Source: Pseudoalteromonas sp. GCY
GTDB lineage: Bacteria; Pseudomonadota; Gammaproteobacteria; Enterobacterales; Alteromonadaceae
Direction of reading: 5' to 3'
Assembly: GCF_016695175.1 (NCBI RefSeq)
Contig: NZ_CP068022.1
Coordinates: 916,001 to 980,000 of the forward strand
DNA length: 64,000 nucleotides
Below the pieces are notes generated by a model. That model had not been told where the DNA came from and did not search any database. It was given only the letters and a program-made list of their open reading frames with translations. The position numbers and the translations under genes are program-made. This document shows positions 29,429 to 38,528 of this stretch, one piece after another (the first letter of the stretch is position 1; every line of letters begins with the position of its first letter).

Positions 29429-30169
29429 CTAAGAAAGGGAAAATTTAATGGGTACGGTAAACAAGGCTTTTACAGCATTACCGTCACGAAAAACGGGATG
29501 AAACTGCCATTGCTCAACGTTCTTGCGAGCAGCCATGTCCAAAGATTGATGACCGCTACTTTTAACCAAAGTTAAGTTCACGATTTCACCTTTTTGATCC
29601 AGCTCAATTTCAAAAATAGTCACGCCTTCAAGCCCTCTTCGCTTGGCACGTAGTGGGTAGCTAAGCGCAGGTCTTGGTGCTTTGAATAAAGGTAAAGCAT
29701 CTAATTTAACAAAAGAGTCATCGGTACTATTTGCTTCACTGAGATGCCTCGCTGAGGCCATTTGTGTCGCTTCTTGCTGCGACGTATTTTCTCGTGTTGA
29801 GGTAGGCTCTGCTGCTTCGATAGTTTTTTTATTCTCAGTCACTATGGCTTTATTAAGCTTTTTAGGTTGCGTCCGTTCATTGGCCTGTTGCTTGGGTTTG
29901 GATACAGGCTTGGCTTCCTGCTCTTGCTTTTGTGGTTTTTTAAGTAAGTGCGTGGTGCCATTAAAATCAGATGGCGCTTGCTCTGCTACCACTTTTGGAG
30001 CTGGCTCTTGGGAGGGTTGTGCCGCAAACGAAATCATGAGTGGTTTGGTGACTTTACTCACTTCATTTGCAGCAACGCCTGAGTGCCACACCAGCGCAGA
30101 GCTTGCAGGAAATAACCACCACAAGCCATGCAGCAAAGCGGAGACAGTGATGCAGATAATTAATTTCAT
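29429..30169 (-). CDS. tonB: TonB energy-transducing protein
   Basis: 246 residues. One N-terminal membrane helix (IICITVSALLHGLWWLFPAS), a Pro/Lys-rich spacer (EPAPKVVAEQ ... KQEQEAKPVSKPKQQ) and a C-terminal TonB domain (GVTIFEIELDQKGEIVNLTL, VEQWQFHPVFRDG). It links the inner-membrane motor to the receptor. First gene of the minus-strand heme operon, divergent from hmuT. Confidence 0.9.
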   Translation of the reverse strand: MKLIICITVSALLHGLWWLFPASSALVWHSGVAANEVSKVTKPLMISFAAQPSQEPAPKVVAEQAPSDFNGTTHLLKKPQKQEQEAKPVSKPKQQANERTQPKKLNKAIVTENKKTIEAAEPTSTRENTSQQEATQMASARHLSEANSTDDSFVKLDALPLFKAPRPALSYPLRAKRRGLEGVTIFEIELDQKGEIVNLTLVKSSGHQSLDMAARKNVEQWQFHPVFRDGNAVKALFTVPIKFSLS

Positions 30170-30179
30170 ATTGATAAAG

Positions 30180-30198
30180 ACAAATGATAACTGTTACT
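30180..30198. promoter_or_regulatory. Fur-box-like site in divergent tonB/hmuT region
   Basis: ACAAATGATAACTGTTACT contains AATGATAA and the 7-1-7 type arrangement TGATAAC-T-GTTACTA. It lies 10-30 bp from both the tonB start (30169) and the hmuT start (30233), so Fur would repress both operons when iron is sufficient. Confidence 0.6.
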
Positions 30199-30232
30199 AT
30201 TCGCAATAAATACTAACAAGTTTGGATTGGTA

Positions 30233-31150
30233 ATGAAAGCTCAAATTACGACACTGCTAACTTCTAGTTTGCTACTACTCACTTCTCTTCTACAACCTAC
30301 CTATGCGGATCAAGGTGCCAAAAACATTGTGGTTTCTGGAGGCTCTATCACAGAAATTATTTATGCACTTGGCGAGGAAAATCGTATTGTTGGCGTGGAC
30401 AGTACTAGCGTATTTCCGGTTGCTGCGAGCCATAAACCACAAATCGGTTACGTAAGAAAAATCAACGTTGAAGGGATCCTTTCCCTTAACCCAGATTTAT
30501 TACTCGGTGAAGCAGATACAGGCCCAGACAAGGTATTAACACAGCTTCAAGACACCGGATTACCCACTTATATTTTCAGCGATAACGATAATCTTGCTGG
30601 CGTCGAAGAAAAAATAACAACAATCGCCGAGTTACTGGCAGTTAAAGAAAAAGGCCAAGCGCTAGTCGAATATATTCAAGCCGACAGAAAGGCCTTAACT
30701 CATGTCCTAAAACAAGTGAACAACAAACCTAAGGTATTATTTGTTTTGAGCCTGCGTAGTGGCCAACCAATTGTTGCGGGTGCTGGAAATTCTGCAGATG
30801 AGGTTATCAACGCAGCTGGCGGCGTTAATGTTGCAGCACAGCATTTTGACGGTTGGAAGCCGCTCGCAACCGAAGCGGCCATCGCCATGAATCCAGATGT
30901 GATCATTAGTATGGGCCGCCATGGCGAGCAAAAAGCAACGGATTTAAGCCAAGTTCCCCACTTTAAGTTCTCAAACGCCGTCAAAAACAACCGAGTTATA
31001 CTTATCGATGGGACGTATTTACTTGGTATGGGCCCACGTACTCCACAAGCCGTAGTTGAGCTCGCAACCTTACTCCACCCAGACGCCACGCTGCCCAACG
31101 GTTATCGATTTAGAGCAGCACAGTCTGCATCAGAAAATGAGTCTCTGTAA
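30233..31150 (+). CDS. hmuT: Heme ABC transporter substrate-binding protein
   Basis: 305 residues from ATG 30233 (the upstream TTG at 30227 adds two residues and is unlikely). Signal peptide MKAQITTLLTSSLLLLTSLL...TYA, then the periplasmic binding fold: VVSGGSITEIIYALGEENRI, VGVDSTSVFP, KPQIGYVRKINVEGILSLNP. The C-terminal half has HFDGWKPLATEAAIAMNPDV. Binds heme in the periplasm for HmuUV. The stop shares its last base with the hmuU start (TAATG). Confidence 0.9.
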   Translation: MKAQITTLLTSSLLLLTSLLQPTYADQGAKNIVVSGGSITEIIYALGEENRIVGVDSTSVFPVAASHKPQIGYVRKINVEGILSLNPDLLLGEADTGPDKVLTQLQDTGLPTYIFSDNDNLAGVEEKITTIAELLAVKEKGQALVEYIQADRKALTHVLKQVNNKPKVLFVLSLRSGQPIVAGAGNSADEVINAAGGVNVAAQHFDGWKPLATEAAIAMNPDVIISMGRHGEQKATDLSQVPHFKFSNAVKNNRVILIDGTYLLGMGPRTPQAVVELATLLHPDATLPNGYRFRAAQSASENESL

Positions 31151-32205
31151 TGCTAGCACTCGAGCAATCTTTAATTCCCGCAGAAGTTGCCAGAAAATGG
31201 ATGTTGTTGGGACTGATTATCGGCTGTATCGTGGTGAGCTTTATTGGCCTTACCAGCGGCGGAGTGAGCATTAGCTACAGTCGTCTGATGGATATTCTCT
31301 TTGCTGGTCAATCAAGTAACTTAGAACATGCGGTGATCTGGCAAATTAGATTACCTAGATTAGTGCTCGCAATTGTGGTGGGTGCAGGACTCGGTGCATG
31401 CGGCGCCGCAATGCAAGCAATCTTTAGAAACCCGCTGGCAGATCCAGGGTTAATTGGGATCTCTAGTGGTGCCGCACTTGGCGCAATTAGTACCATCGTA
31501 TTAGGCTCTACGTTACTCAGTGGATTTGCTGATTATTATGGAATTTACGCCGTTCCAATCGGTGCTTTTCTGGGCTGTCTTGGTGTGTGTAGTTTAATCT
31601 ACCGTTTATCCAGCCAAGGCAATCGCTTCACGATTGTCAGTTTGTTGTTAGCGGGTATTGCAGTAAACGCCATTGTTGGTGCGGTCATCGGAATACTGAC
31701 GTTGATCAGCTCAGATCAACAATTACGTGATCTAACCTTTTGGAGCATGGGATCACTTGCAGGCAATAGTTTCACAACTATCATCCCATCGCTGTGTTTA
31801 ATGTTGGCATGCTGCTTTGGTTTTAGCCGCTTAGCTCAACCGCTCAACCTCTATTTACTTGGCGAGCAACAAGCTAGACACCTCGGGGTCGATGTCGTGC
31901 GCCTAAAAAAGAAAGTGTTTGCTTATACCGCATTGTGCACCGGTGCGGCGGTTGCGCTAACTGGTATTATTGGTTTCGTTGGCTTTATTGTTCCTCACAT
32001 AGTGCGCTTATTAATCGGCCCAGATCACCGCTATTTGTTACCTGCTTCGATGTTGGGTGGGGCAATTTTACTGTGTCTAGCGGACTTGCTCGCTCGCACA
32101 CTCATTCTCCCATCAGAATTACCGATAGGCCTTATCACCAGCGCTTTAGGTGGCCCTTTTTTCCTGATCATGCTGGTGAAAACGTATCGTATAAAGGAGC
32201 TTTAG
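31150..32205 (+). CDS. hmuU: Heme ABC transporter permease (FecCD family)
   Basis: 351 residues with about ten membrane helices. FecCD marks: IRLPRLVLAIVVGAGLGACG near residue 68 and GFVGFIVPHIVRLLIGPDHR near 277. Forms the inner-membrane channel for heme, working with HmuV. Starts at the last base of hmuT and ends 1 bp before hmuV. Confidence 0.92.
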   Translation: MLALEQSLIPAEVARKWMLLGLIIGCIVVSFIGLTSGGVSISYSRLMDILFAGQSSNLEHAVIWQIRLPRLVLAIVVGAGLGACGAAMQAIFRNPLADPGLIGISSGAALGAISTIVLGSTLLSGFADYYGIYAVPIGAFLGCLGVCSLIYRLSSQGNRFTIVSLLLAGIAVNAIVGAVIGILTLISSDQQLRDLTFWSMGSLAGNSFTTIIPSLCLMLACCFGFSRLAQPLNLYLLGEQQARHLGVDVVRLKKKVFAYTALCTGAAVALTGIIGFVGFIVPHIVRLLIGPDHRYLLPASMLGGAILLCLADLLARTLILPSELPIGLITSALGGPFFLIMLVKTYRIKEL

Positions 32206-32206
32206 C

Positions 32207-33013
32207 ATGCTAGAAGCGAATAACGCCAGTGTCCAAGTGGGACAAAAGTTGCTGCTCAAAGACATTGATTTTTCAATCAACCTGGGGGAATTTGCCGTTG
32301 TTCTTGGCCCCAACGGTGCAGGCAAGTCTACCCTACTCAAAGCGCTGTGCGGCGATATCTCGCTAACACAGGGCGATGTCATCTATCATCAACAACGGGT
32401 GCAAGACTTAAGTGCCTTGGCACTCTCTCATATCCGCGCCGTACTCACGCAGCAATATGATTGTGAGTTCCCATTTAGCGTGCAAGAGATAGTGGATATG
32501 TCGCATTATGTACATCAACGTGAGTGTACACCAGACTCGCTTCGCGAATATTCACAGCAAGCGATGCAAACTTTATCAGTCGAGCATTTAGCAAAGCGCT
32601 GCTTTACTCAGCTATCAGGGGGAGAAAAGCAAAGGGTTCAGTTTGCGCGGGTACTTTGCCAGCTGCTACCCACTTTACATGCGAACAAACCCTGCTACCT
32701 TATGATTGACGAGCCTACCGCAAGCCTAGATTTATATCATCAGTATCAAGTCATGAAGCTAGCTCAGCAAATAGCTAAGCAGGGGGCGGGCGTAGTCGCA
32801 GTGGTACATGACTTAGCCCTCGCTGCAAGCTTTGCCGATAAGGTATATCTGCTACAACAGGGCGAATTAGTTGCCACCGGTTCCCCAGAGGAAGTACTCA
32901 GTAACGCTCAATTAATGAGTACCTATGGAATTGATGCAGAGATCACACTTTCAGATATGTTTTTACCAACCCTTGGTGTTGCAAAGGCATTTGGACTTGC
33001 GGCAGAAAAATAA
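32207..33013 (+). CDS. hmuV: Heme ABC transporter ATP-binding protein
   Basis: 268 residues. Walker A GPNGAGKST at about residue 37, signature LSGGEKQRVQFAR at about 140, Walker B YLMIDEPTASLD at about 163, and switch His VVHDLALAAS. Powers heme import through HmuU. Closes the hmuTUV operon. Confidence 0.92.
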   Translation: MLEANNASVQVGQKLLLKDIDFSINLGEFAVVLGPNGAGKSTLLKALCGDISLTQGDVIYHQQRVQDLSALALSHIRAVLTQQYDCEFPFSVQEIVDMSHYVHQRECTPDSLREYSQQAMQTLSVEHLAKRCFTQLSGGEKQRVQFARVLCQLLPTLHANKPCYLMIDEPTASLDLYHQYQVMKLAQQIAKQGAGVVAVVHDLALAASFADKVYLLQQGELVATGSPEEVLSNAQLMSTYGIDAEITLSDMFLPTLGVAKAFGLAAEK

Positions 33014-33115
33014 CCCGCACTTAAACAGTGCTGGCATACACCAGCCTGCAAAGCCAACTCGCTTAACTCAGCTCCCAACTTTGAGGCTAAAATTAAGCAA
33101 GTTGCTAGTTACCTC

Positions 33116-34252
33116 CTAAATTGATGCGCCTTTTACGGGGCGCAAACACAAAATGGCAAGACTAAACAAAATAATAGCAAGCAGCGCCATCGCAGCCACA
33201 CCAAGGCTGTAAGCAAAACCCGCGACGGCAGACCAAATCGCCACACCAATGTGCATCATGCTCATGGCCAGTGAGATAAGTACACCACGATGTGCAGGCG
33301 AAAGCTCTGAAATATATGCCTGTAATGCTGGAGCACCAATGCCGCCAGCCAATGCCCAAAGTGTCATCAAAAAGTATAACGGTATGAGAGAGATACCTTG
33401 ATACCAATAAAGACCGCTACTGGCGATGAGGCAGACCACCAGTGACGCACGCATTACCTGCCGCCCACTTTCAAAATGGGTTGCGAGTTTTGGCATCATC
33501 AGATTTCCAGCAACACTCACTAAGCCTAATAAGGCATACAGTACACCAATAAACCACACTGACAGTGCTTGTGTATCTCTTAAGTGCTGACCAATCAAAT
33601 TGAACAAGCCAATACCACCACCTAAACCAATACACATGGTAAGTAACGCGCCAACAACACCTGGTATTTGCCATAGCTTGACTGATATCTTGGTGCCTTC
33701 TACAGCTTTGTCATTTGGGATCGCACGGCGGTTTACAGTCAGTAATAACGCAACAACCCAAGTGGCGATCCCGAGTGCAATAAAAGCGGCTCGCCACGAC
33801 ATTAAATGCGTTAAAAACGCGCCAAACGCAGGGCTTGAGATCATGCCAAGAGTTAAACCAGCTTGCACCCAACCGATCCGCTTTAGCGCATCTCCACCAG
33901 AGCTTGCCGCGATGGCAAACGCAATCGGTAGCATGCCAGCACTGGCAATACCTGTGATCACTCGAGCAACCAAACCCAACTCAAATGAAGTGACAAGCCC
34001 TGTCGCGATAGAGGCACCACCAAAAACCACGATTGCAGGCAAGATGATAGCGCGGCGCCCTACTTTATCCGAGAGCGCCCCAAATAGCGGAGCCACAATC
34101 GCAAGGGCGACGCTGTAAGTGGTAATAAACAGTGTAACTCGCTCAGGTTTTACACCTAATTCGAGTCCAATAGGCTCAAGAATAGGCCCAAGCATCAGCT
34201 CATCGGCGCCGACTAAAAACGCAATAAAGGCGAGTGATAAAGTCAATAACAT
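33116..34252 (-). CDS. MFS transporter
   Basis: 378 residues with about twelve membrane helices. The loop LSDKVGRRAIILP between helices 2 and 3 is the MFS signature (GxxxDRxGRR type). Probably drug or metabolite efflux; substrate unknown. Two terminators lie upstream, so it is expressed on its own. Confidence 0.85.
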   Translation of the reverse strand: MLLTLSLAFIAFLVGADELMLGPILEPIGLELGVKPERVTLFITTYSVALAIVAPLFGALSDKVGRRAIILPAIVVFGGASIATGLVTSFELGLVARVITGIASAGMLPIAFAIAASSGGDALKRIGWVQAGLTLGMISSPAFGAFLTHLMSWRAAFIALGIATWVVALLLTVNRRAIPNDKAVEGTKISVKLWQIPGVVGALLTMCIGLGGGIGLFNLIGQHLRDTQALSVWFIGVLYALLGLVSVAGNLMMPKLATHFESGRQVMRASLVVCLIASSGLYWYQGISLIPLYFLMTLWALAGGIGAPALQAYISELSPAHRGVLISLAMSMMHIGVAIWSAVAGFAYSLGVAAMALLAIILFSLAILCLRPVKGASI

Positions 34253-34406
34253 CTCATTACCCCTTTTTTGCGCAGCAAACGTTTACCTTGCAGGTATTCA
34301 GCAAAGCAAAAGAAATAAAGCTAAAATTAAGCTTATCTTTGTACAAGTCACTACCTGACGTCATCAGGTCATTTAAAAGCAAATTCATTAAATTACATCC
34401 ATAAAA

Positions 34407-34440
34407 AACGGGAGATCGGCTGTGATACCGACCTCCCGTT
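34407..34440. terminator. Hairpin terminator
   Basis: AACGGGAG and TCGG pair with CCGA and CTCCCGTT with one mismatch; the stem is flanked by AAAAAA and TTTC. Bidirectional in appearance. Confidence 0.65.
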
Positions 34441-34487
34441 TCAAAAAATTTTGAAAATGTGTGCCACTGAATTTCGGGCACAAAAAA

Positions 34488-34513
34488 GCCGGCGATGAAG
34501 TATCATCGCCGGC
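34488..34513. terminator. Perfect 11-bp stem-loop terminator
   Basis: GCCGGCGATGA (34488-34498) pairs exactly with TCATCGCCGGC (34503-34513) around AGTA, preceded by an A-run (AAAAAA), so it ends minus-strand transcripts coming from 34773. Confidence 0.8.
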
Positions 34514-34772
34514 TTCGTCTTTCCAATCATCAGATACACTGCCGCTGTCCACCTTTATTCAGGTAGTCGCCAATGCCTCTGATGAAGATTCAGAAAGTAA
34601 GCTCCGAGCAACACTTCATCGTGTTAATGCGCGGAGCAAAGCCTTCGAACAAAATTCTTAAATAGGATGTAAAACATCGTGGAAAGATCCAAATTAAAAC
34701 CGCGCGCCAATTTATACGATGTCGATTAAGTAGTCAATAATCCAAACCAAGATACATCAACACAACGGCATA

Positions 34773-35432
34773 CTATCCCTTATCCCTAAGCGCAAAACGG
34801 TAAACACCTGCGATCAGCAAACAAATGGTTATCGGCAACCACAGCGCCTGAAAATAAAACTTGCTGTATAGCAAAGCACCCAACACGCCACCTGCCACAA
34901 ACCCTGAGATGATCAACACAAACAGTTTTGCTTTTCTGGTATCCAGTGGCTCGCCTCTAAACAGTGCCCCAATCATCAGTCCTAAGTCGGTGAATATTCC
35001 TGTTACATGGGTTGTCCTCACCACAGCCCCACTGTAAGTAGTGGCTAATGCGTTTTGCAGTCCACAAGCCGCGGAGGCAAAAAAGTGACCATAAAATGAG
35101 CCTTGCATCAGTAACACTAGAGACACGGTAAGCAAAATAGCTTCGATTACCAACGCGGTATCGTAATGTTTGCCAAGCCTTAACGTGGTGCCATGCAGCA
35201 AAAACCCCGCAAGTGCAGAGCCAAGCAAGAACGCGATTAACACACCAAATAAGTGCAGGGTTTCTTTAAGGTTACCACCCAAAAAACTGGTTCCGAGCAT
35301 AGTCGCAGTGCCAGATAAATGAGAAACAGATTGGTGCTCGAAGCTAAGTAGGCCAATTGCATTCACAAACCCAGCGACGAGCGCCAATATAAAAGCGCCA
35401 ATCTCAACCCATTTTGGTAACTTAGAGATCAT
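34773..35432 (-). CDS. DUF1275/YoaK-family membrane protein
   Basis: About 219 residues from MISKLPKWVEIGAF, whose ATG overlaps the stop of the VOC gene (35429) by 4 bp, favouring this start over 35477. Seven or so membrane helices with the family segments VAGFVNAIGLLSF, SHLSGTATMLGTSFLGGN and THVTGIFTDLGLMIG. Function of YoaK-type proteins is not established. Confidence 0.85.
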   Translation of the reverse strand: MISKLPKWVEIGAFILALVAGFVNAIGLLSFEHQSVSHLSGTATMLGTSFLGGNLKETLHLFGVLIAFLLGSALAGFLLHGTTLRLGKHYDTALVIEAILLTVSLVLLMQGSFYGHFFASAACGLQNALATTYSGAVVRTTHVTGIFTDLGLMIGALFRGEPLDTRKAKLFVLIISGFVAGGVLGALLYSKFYFQALWLPITICLLIAGVYRFALRDKG

Positions 35433-35845
35433 CTCTTTGCCATGGGGTGATGAGGGTTTAGCTGCAATAAGTCCCAACGGTTGCCATAGAGATCTTCAAA
35501 TACAGCAACCGTGCCATAATCTTGCTCTTGTGGCTCGCGAATAAACTGAATATCAATAGACTTCATGCGCTCATAATCACGCCAGAAATCATCGGTATTT
35601 AAAAATAAAAATACCCGCCCACCAGCTTGATCACCAATAAACTTCTGCTGCTCTGGCGTAGAAGCTCTGGCAAGTAGTAACGCAGTACCATGAGAATTAG
35701 GCGGTGCCACCACCACCCAGCGTTTATCTTGCTCGGGTTGATAGGTGTCTTCTATTAATTCAAAACCTAGTTTATTGACATAGAAGTCGATGGCTTCATC
35801 GTAGTCTTTGACGACGAGCGCAATATTGACAATATTTTGTTTCAC
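35429..35845 (-). CDS. VOC/glyoxalase-family protein
   Basis: 138 residues in the beta-alpha-beta-beta-beta arrangement (MKQNIVNIALVVKDYDEAID, FYVNKLGFELIEDTYQPEQD, AVFEDLYGNRWDLLQLNPHH). Metal-site residues likely His/Glu at the strand starts. Probably a small-molecule lyase or resistance-type protein; substrate unknown. Overlaps both neighbours by 4 bp, within one operon (36294-34773). Confidence 0.85.
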   Translation of the reverse strand: MKQNIVNIALVVKDYDEAIDFYVNKLGFELIEDTYQPEQDKRWVVVAPPNSHGTALLLARASTPEQQKFIGDQAGGRVFLFLNTDDFWRDYERMKSIDIQFIREPQEQDYGTVAVFEDLYGNRWDLLQLNPHHPMAKR

Positions 35846-36294
35846 GATGAGGGCAACCCATAGCCTCTTGCCATAAGTGCAGCAAGTAGCGGTAAAACTA
35901 AAAGTAACAGCATTTCTAGCCTTTTAATGACGATGATGCGCTGGGGCACAGACAAATTAGCTTCTGTTGTATTACGGTGCTTCAATAAAAACACAGTCGG
36001 GATGATAGATAGCAAAGCAACTAACAAAAATAGTCCCACTTTGGCATGGAAAATCGGGTTTTTAGTGTAGAACTCACTGGGCTTGCCAACTGCAAACCAT
36101 AGCGTTAATCCTGCGCCAAGGGTTACAAGCGCACTGACACCATACAAGCCATCTATTACTGCTAACCGCTTAATGCTCTGACTACTCATTGATTTGGAGA
36201 GTAGCACGTTTTCAATCGCGAGCGTCGATGCCAAAAATATAATACCGAGAAAGTGAATATATCTAACGACTATCTCTTCCATGCTGTGCTCCAA
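35842..36294 (-). CDS. DUF2214-type membrane protein
   Basis: About 150 residues with four hydrophobic segments (RYIHFLGIIFLASTLAIENV; GVSALVTLGAGLTLWFAVG; AKVGLFLLVALLSIIPTVFL; LLLLVLPLLAALMARGYG). Conserved KNPIFHAKVGLF loop fits DUF2214. Translation could begin at 36294 or 36282. Function unknown. Confidence 0.75.
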   Translation of the reverse strand: MEHSMEEIVVRYIHFLGIIFLASTLAIENVLLSKSMSSQSIKRLAVIDGLYGVSALVTLGAGLTLWFAVGKPSEFYTKNPIFHAKVGLFLLVALLSIIPTVFLLKHRNTTEANLSVPQRIIVIKRLEMLLLLVLPLLAALMARGYGLPSS

Positions 36295-36302
36295 TTGCTA
36301 TT

Positions 36303-36716
36303 TTAGCGTTGATAAAGCGTGTTGTTTTCTTCTAAAAAGTTCACCAAAGGCAAAAACAGAGGCTGTGGCAATTCATCAAGCGAAAACCACTGCCATTGTT
36401 TGCATTTATTTGGCTCTTTAACTTCTGCATTATGAGTATCGCACCTTGCCATGACAAACAGAGTGACATAATGTTTATGCTCATCGGCAAAATAATCATT
36501 AGTAAAACCCAGCTTTTCAACGTTAACAACATCTAGCCCCGTTTCTTCATGCACCTCTCTTATTGCGCATGCCTCAATGTCCTCTCCATACTCTAAATGA
36601 CCACCCGGCGTTGCCCAAGTATGTGCGCCATGAGCACCGATGCGTTCACCAAGTAAAATTTTATTGTCGTGCATTACGACCACGCCAACCCCGACGCGTA
36701 CAACTTGATCCATCAT
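36303..36716 (-). CDS. NUDIX hydrolase
   Basis: 137 residues; the Nudix box GHLEYGEDIEACAIREVHEE then TGLD is at about 39-61 with all metal-binding glutamates. Cleaves a nucleoside diphosphate linkage; MutT/NudG-like nucleotide clean-up is likely. M2 at 36713 is an alternative start. Confidence 0.9.
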   Translation of the reverse strand: MMDQVVRVGVGVVVMHDNKILLGERIGAHGAHTWATPGGHLEYGEDIEACAIREVHEETGLDVVNVEKLGFTNDYFADEHKHYVTLFVMARCDTHNAEVKEPNKCKQWQWFSLDELPQPLFLPLVNFLEENNTLYQR

Positions 36717-36939
36717 TTTTCCTTACCATTATCTATTGACTACTAGGTAATCATAACTTAAAGAATCAATGTAGTTCAGCTTACAAAGTTACAACACAAT
36801 GACAAACAACTTAGTTACATAAAAACACAAAACTCAAAAGTTTGACATCATTGCAAAAACATGAAAATGTGGTTCGACCCAATAGGATATAGTGGGTAAA
36901 TGAATTTATAATAACATACTGATAACTAAGGAATAAGTA

Positions 36940-37122
36940 ATGAAATTAAAAATAAAAAAGTCAAGTTTGAAATCGCTTTCATCTCAGTCGCTTCAGCTTA
37001 ACCTTGCTCAAACACCAAACATCGCAGGAGGGAAGCAAGAGTACCAAGATCGTCCTCAAGCTACCAGAACACGTATAGATTGCGCATCTGTTGCGGTTCA
37101 CCTTCCTTGTGTGATTATGTAA
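36940..37122 (+). CDS. Small peptide, lanthipeptide-like RiPP precursor candidate
   Basis: 60 residues: MKLKIKKSSLKSLSSQSLQL, then TPNIAGG and a core with two Cys (RIDCASVAVHLPCVIM). Leaders of the form KLKxKKxxLKxLS...GG occur before class I lanthipeptide-like cores in marine bacteria. AAGGAATAAG precedes the ATG. No LanBC-like or other modification or export gene is nearby, so it would need enzymes elsewhere. A terminator hairpin follows. Confidence 0.6.
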   Translation: MKLKIKKSSLKSLSSQSLQLNLAQTPNIAGGKQEYQDRPQATRTRIDCASVAVHLPCVIM

Positions 37123-37141
37123 AGTACGATTTTTGTACTTT
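37121..37141 (+). terminator. Stem-loop after the RiPP-like gene
   Basis: AAAGTAC and GTACTTT pair around GATTTTT, right after the stop codon, followed by TTGTAT. Supports a single-gene transcript. Confidence 0.6.
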
Positions 37142-37157
37142 TGTATAGAGACTGACA

Positions 37158-37175
37158 AGGCCACTACCGTGGCCT
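37158..37175. terminator. Second stem-loop
   Basis: AGGCCAC and GTGGCCT pair exactly around TACC, between the RiPP-like gene and the convergent LLM gene. Confidence 0.5.
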
Positions 37176-37237
37176 ATCTATAATCATTCTTAAAATCAGT
37201 GGTGTAACCTAAGCTGCTTGCTTAGGACCTACTAAAG

Positions 37238-38230
37238 CTATGTTAAGCTCGCCAAGATCTCAAGCGCATGTTTTCTATCGCTTAACTCGTATAAATCATT
37301 GGTAAAAATAAACTCATCGACTGCTAACTCACGTTTAATCATGTTGAGTTTATGATGGACAGTCGCGGGCCCTCCAACCACAGATAGGCCTAAAAAGCTC
37401 TCTACTTGCATTTGCTCTTGGGCATTCCACAGCCCCTCCATCGAGTCAACGGGGGGTTTCAACCATAACGCCTGACCTCGCATCAACGCTAAGATACGTT
37501 GCTTTGACGTGGTAGCTAAATACTGCGCTTGCTCGTCGGTATCTGCTGCAACTACGGGTAAACCAAGCATTACATAAGGTTTATCTAATACCTCTGATGG
37601 TTGAAAATCGCGGCGATAAAGCGCGATAGCATCATGCACGAATCGTGGCGCAAAATGACCCGCAAACGCATATGGTAGACCACGCTTTGCAGCGAGCTGG
37701 GCACTATAAAGACTCGAACCAAGCAACCAAATCGGTACCTTGGTATTTTCGCCCGGAATGGCTCGTACTGAAGCTCTGCCATCATAAGGACCGAGCAAGG
37801 CTTGTAATTCAGCGACTTCGTCGTCAAATTGTTCTGCACGTCTGTCATCGCGACGCAGTGCTCTGCTGGTAGTAGGATCGCTGCCAGGCGCGCGCCCTAA
37901 TCCCAAATCAATGCGTCCAGGATAGAGGCTTTCTAAGGTGCCAAACTGCTCAGCGATGACTAACGGTGGATGGTTTGGCAACATCACGCCACCCGCCCCT
38001 ACCCGAATATTGTGAGTGTGTCCGGCAATATGCCCTATCAATACGGAGGTTGCTGCGCAGACAATGCCACGCATATTATGATGCTCAGCCATCCAAAAGC
38101 GTTTAAAGCCAAGTTCATCCGCTTTTTGCGCATAAGCCACGCTGTTAGCGAGGGTTTGTGAAACGGTATCTTGCTCTTTCATCGGGCTTAATTCGAGCAA
38201 AGAAAATGGCATGTTAGCAAGTGAAGTCAT
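37238..38230 (-). CDS. LLM-class flavin-dependent oxidoreductase
   Basis: 330 residues, luciferase-like barrel. FWMAEHHNMRGI near residue 45 and YPGRIDLGLGRAPGSDP near 104 mark the F420/FMN bacterial luciferase superfamily, MsnO8-type. Substrate unknown. Alone on its strand. Confidence 0.9.
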   Translation of the reverse strand: MTSLANMPFSLLELSPMKEQDTVSQTLANSVAYAQKADELGFKRFWMAEHHNMRGIVCAATSVLIGHIAGHTHNIRVGAGGVMLPNHPPLVIAEQFGTLESLYPGRIDLGLGRAPGSDPTTSRALRRDDRRAEQFDDEVAELQALLGPYDGRASVRAIPGENTKVPIWLLGSSLYSAQLAAKRGLPYAFAGHFAPRFVHDAIALYRRDFQPSEVLDKPYVMLGLPVVAADTDEQAQYLATTSKQRILALMRGQALWLKPPVDSMEGLWNAQEQMQVESFLGLSVVGGPATVHHKLNMIKRELAVDEFIFTNDLYELSDRKHALEILASLT

Positions 38231-38528
38231 AACAATCCTTAACGGTTTGAGTTACACCATAGAGTAAAGGTTGCAGCGTCCATTTCAATCCGAAATTCCG
38301 CACTACATTGTTGCTGATTTTCGACTATCGCTGTGTTGCAGATAAAAAGCCTGCTTCATCTGTGATTTGATGACTAGGCAATTAGGCTAACCCTATATTT
38401 GAAAAGGCTGAAGGTAAAATTCTTTAGTTTCGTGGTGCGTAAGCGCAACATAGTAATCACATAATAATCCACATAAAATCCGCTTTTGCCTGCTAGACTC
38501 ATAAAAAACTGACTTGGAGCAACATCTT

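Larger units (their letters stand above)
34253..34772. other. Intergenic region with two terminators
   Basis: About 520 bp. Holds hairpins at 34407-34440 and 34488-34513. An open frame at 34461 overlaps the second hairpin and codes for nothing recognisable, so I leave it out. Confidence 0.5.

Noticed and set aside
33030..33045. Terminator after hmuV
   Set aside because: GCTGG/CCAGC is only a 5-bp stem with no T-tract.
34461..34661. 66-residue open frame between MFS and YoaK-type genes
   Set aside because: It overlaps a perfect terminator hairpin, has no ribosome site and no recognisable sequence.
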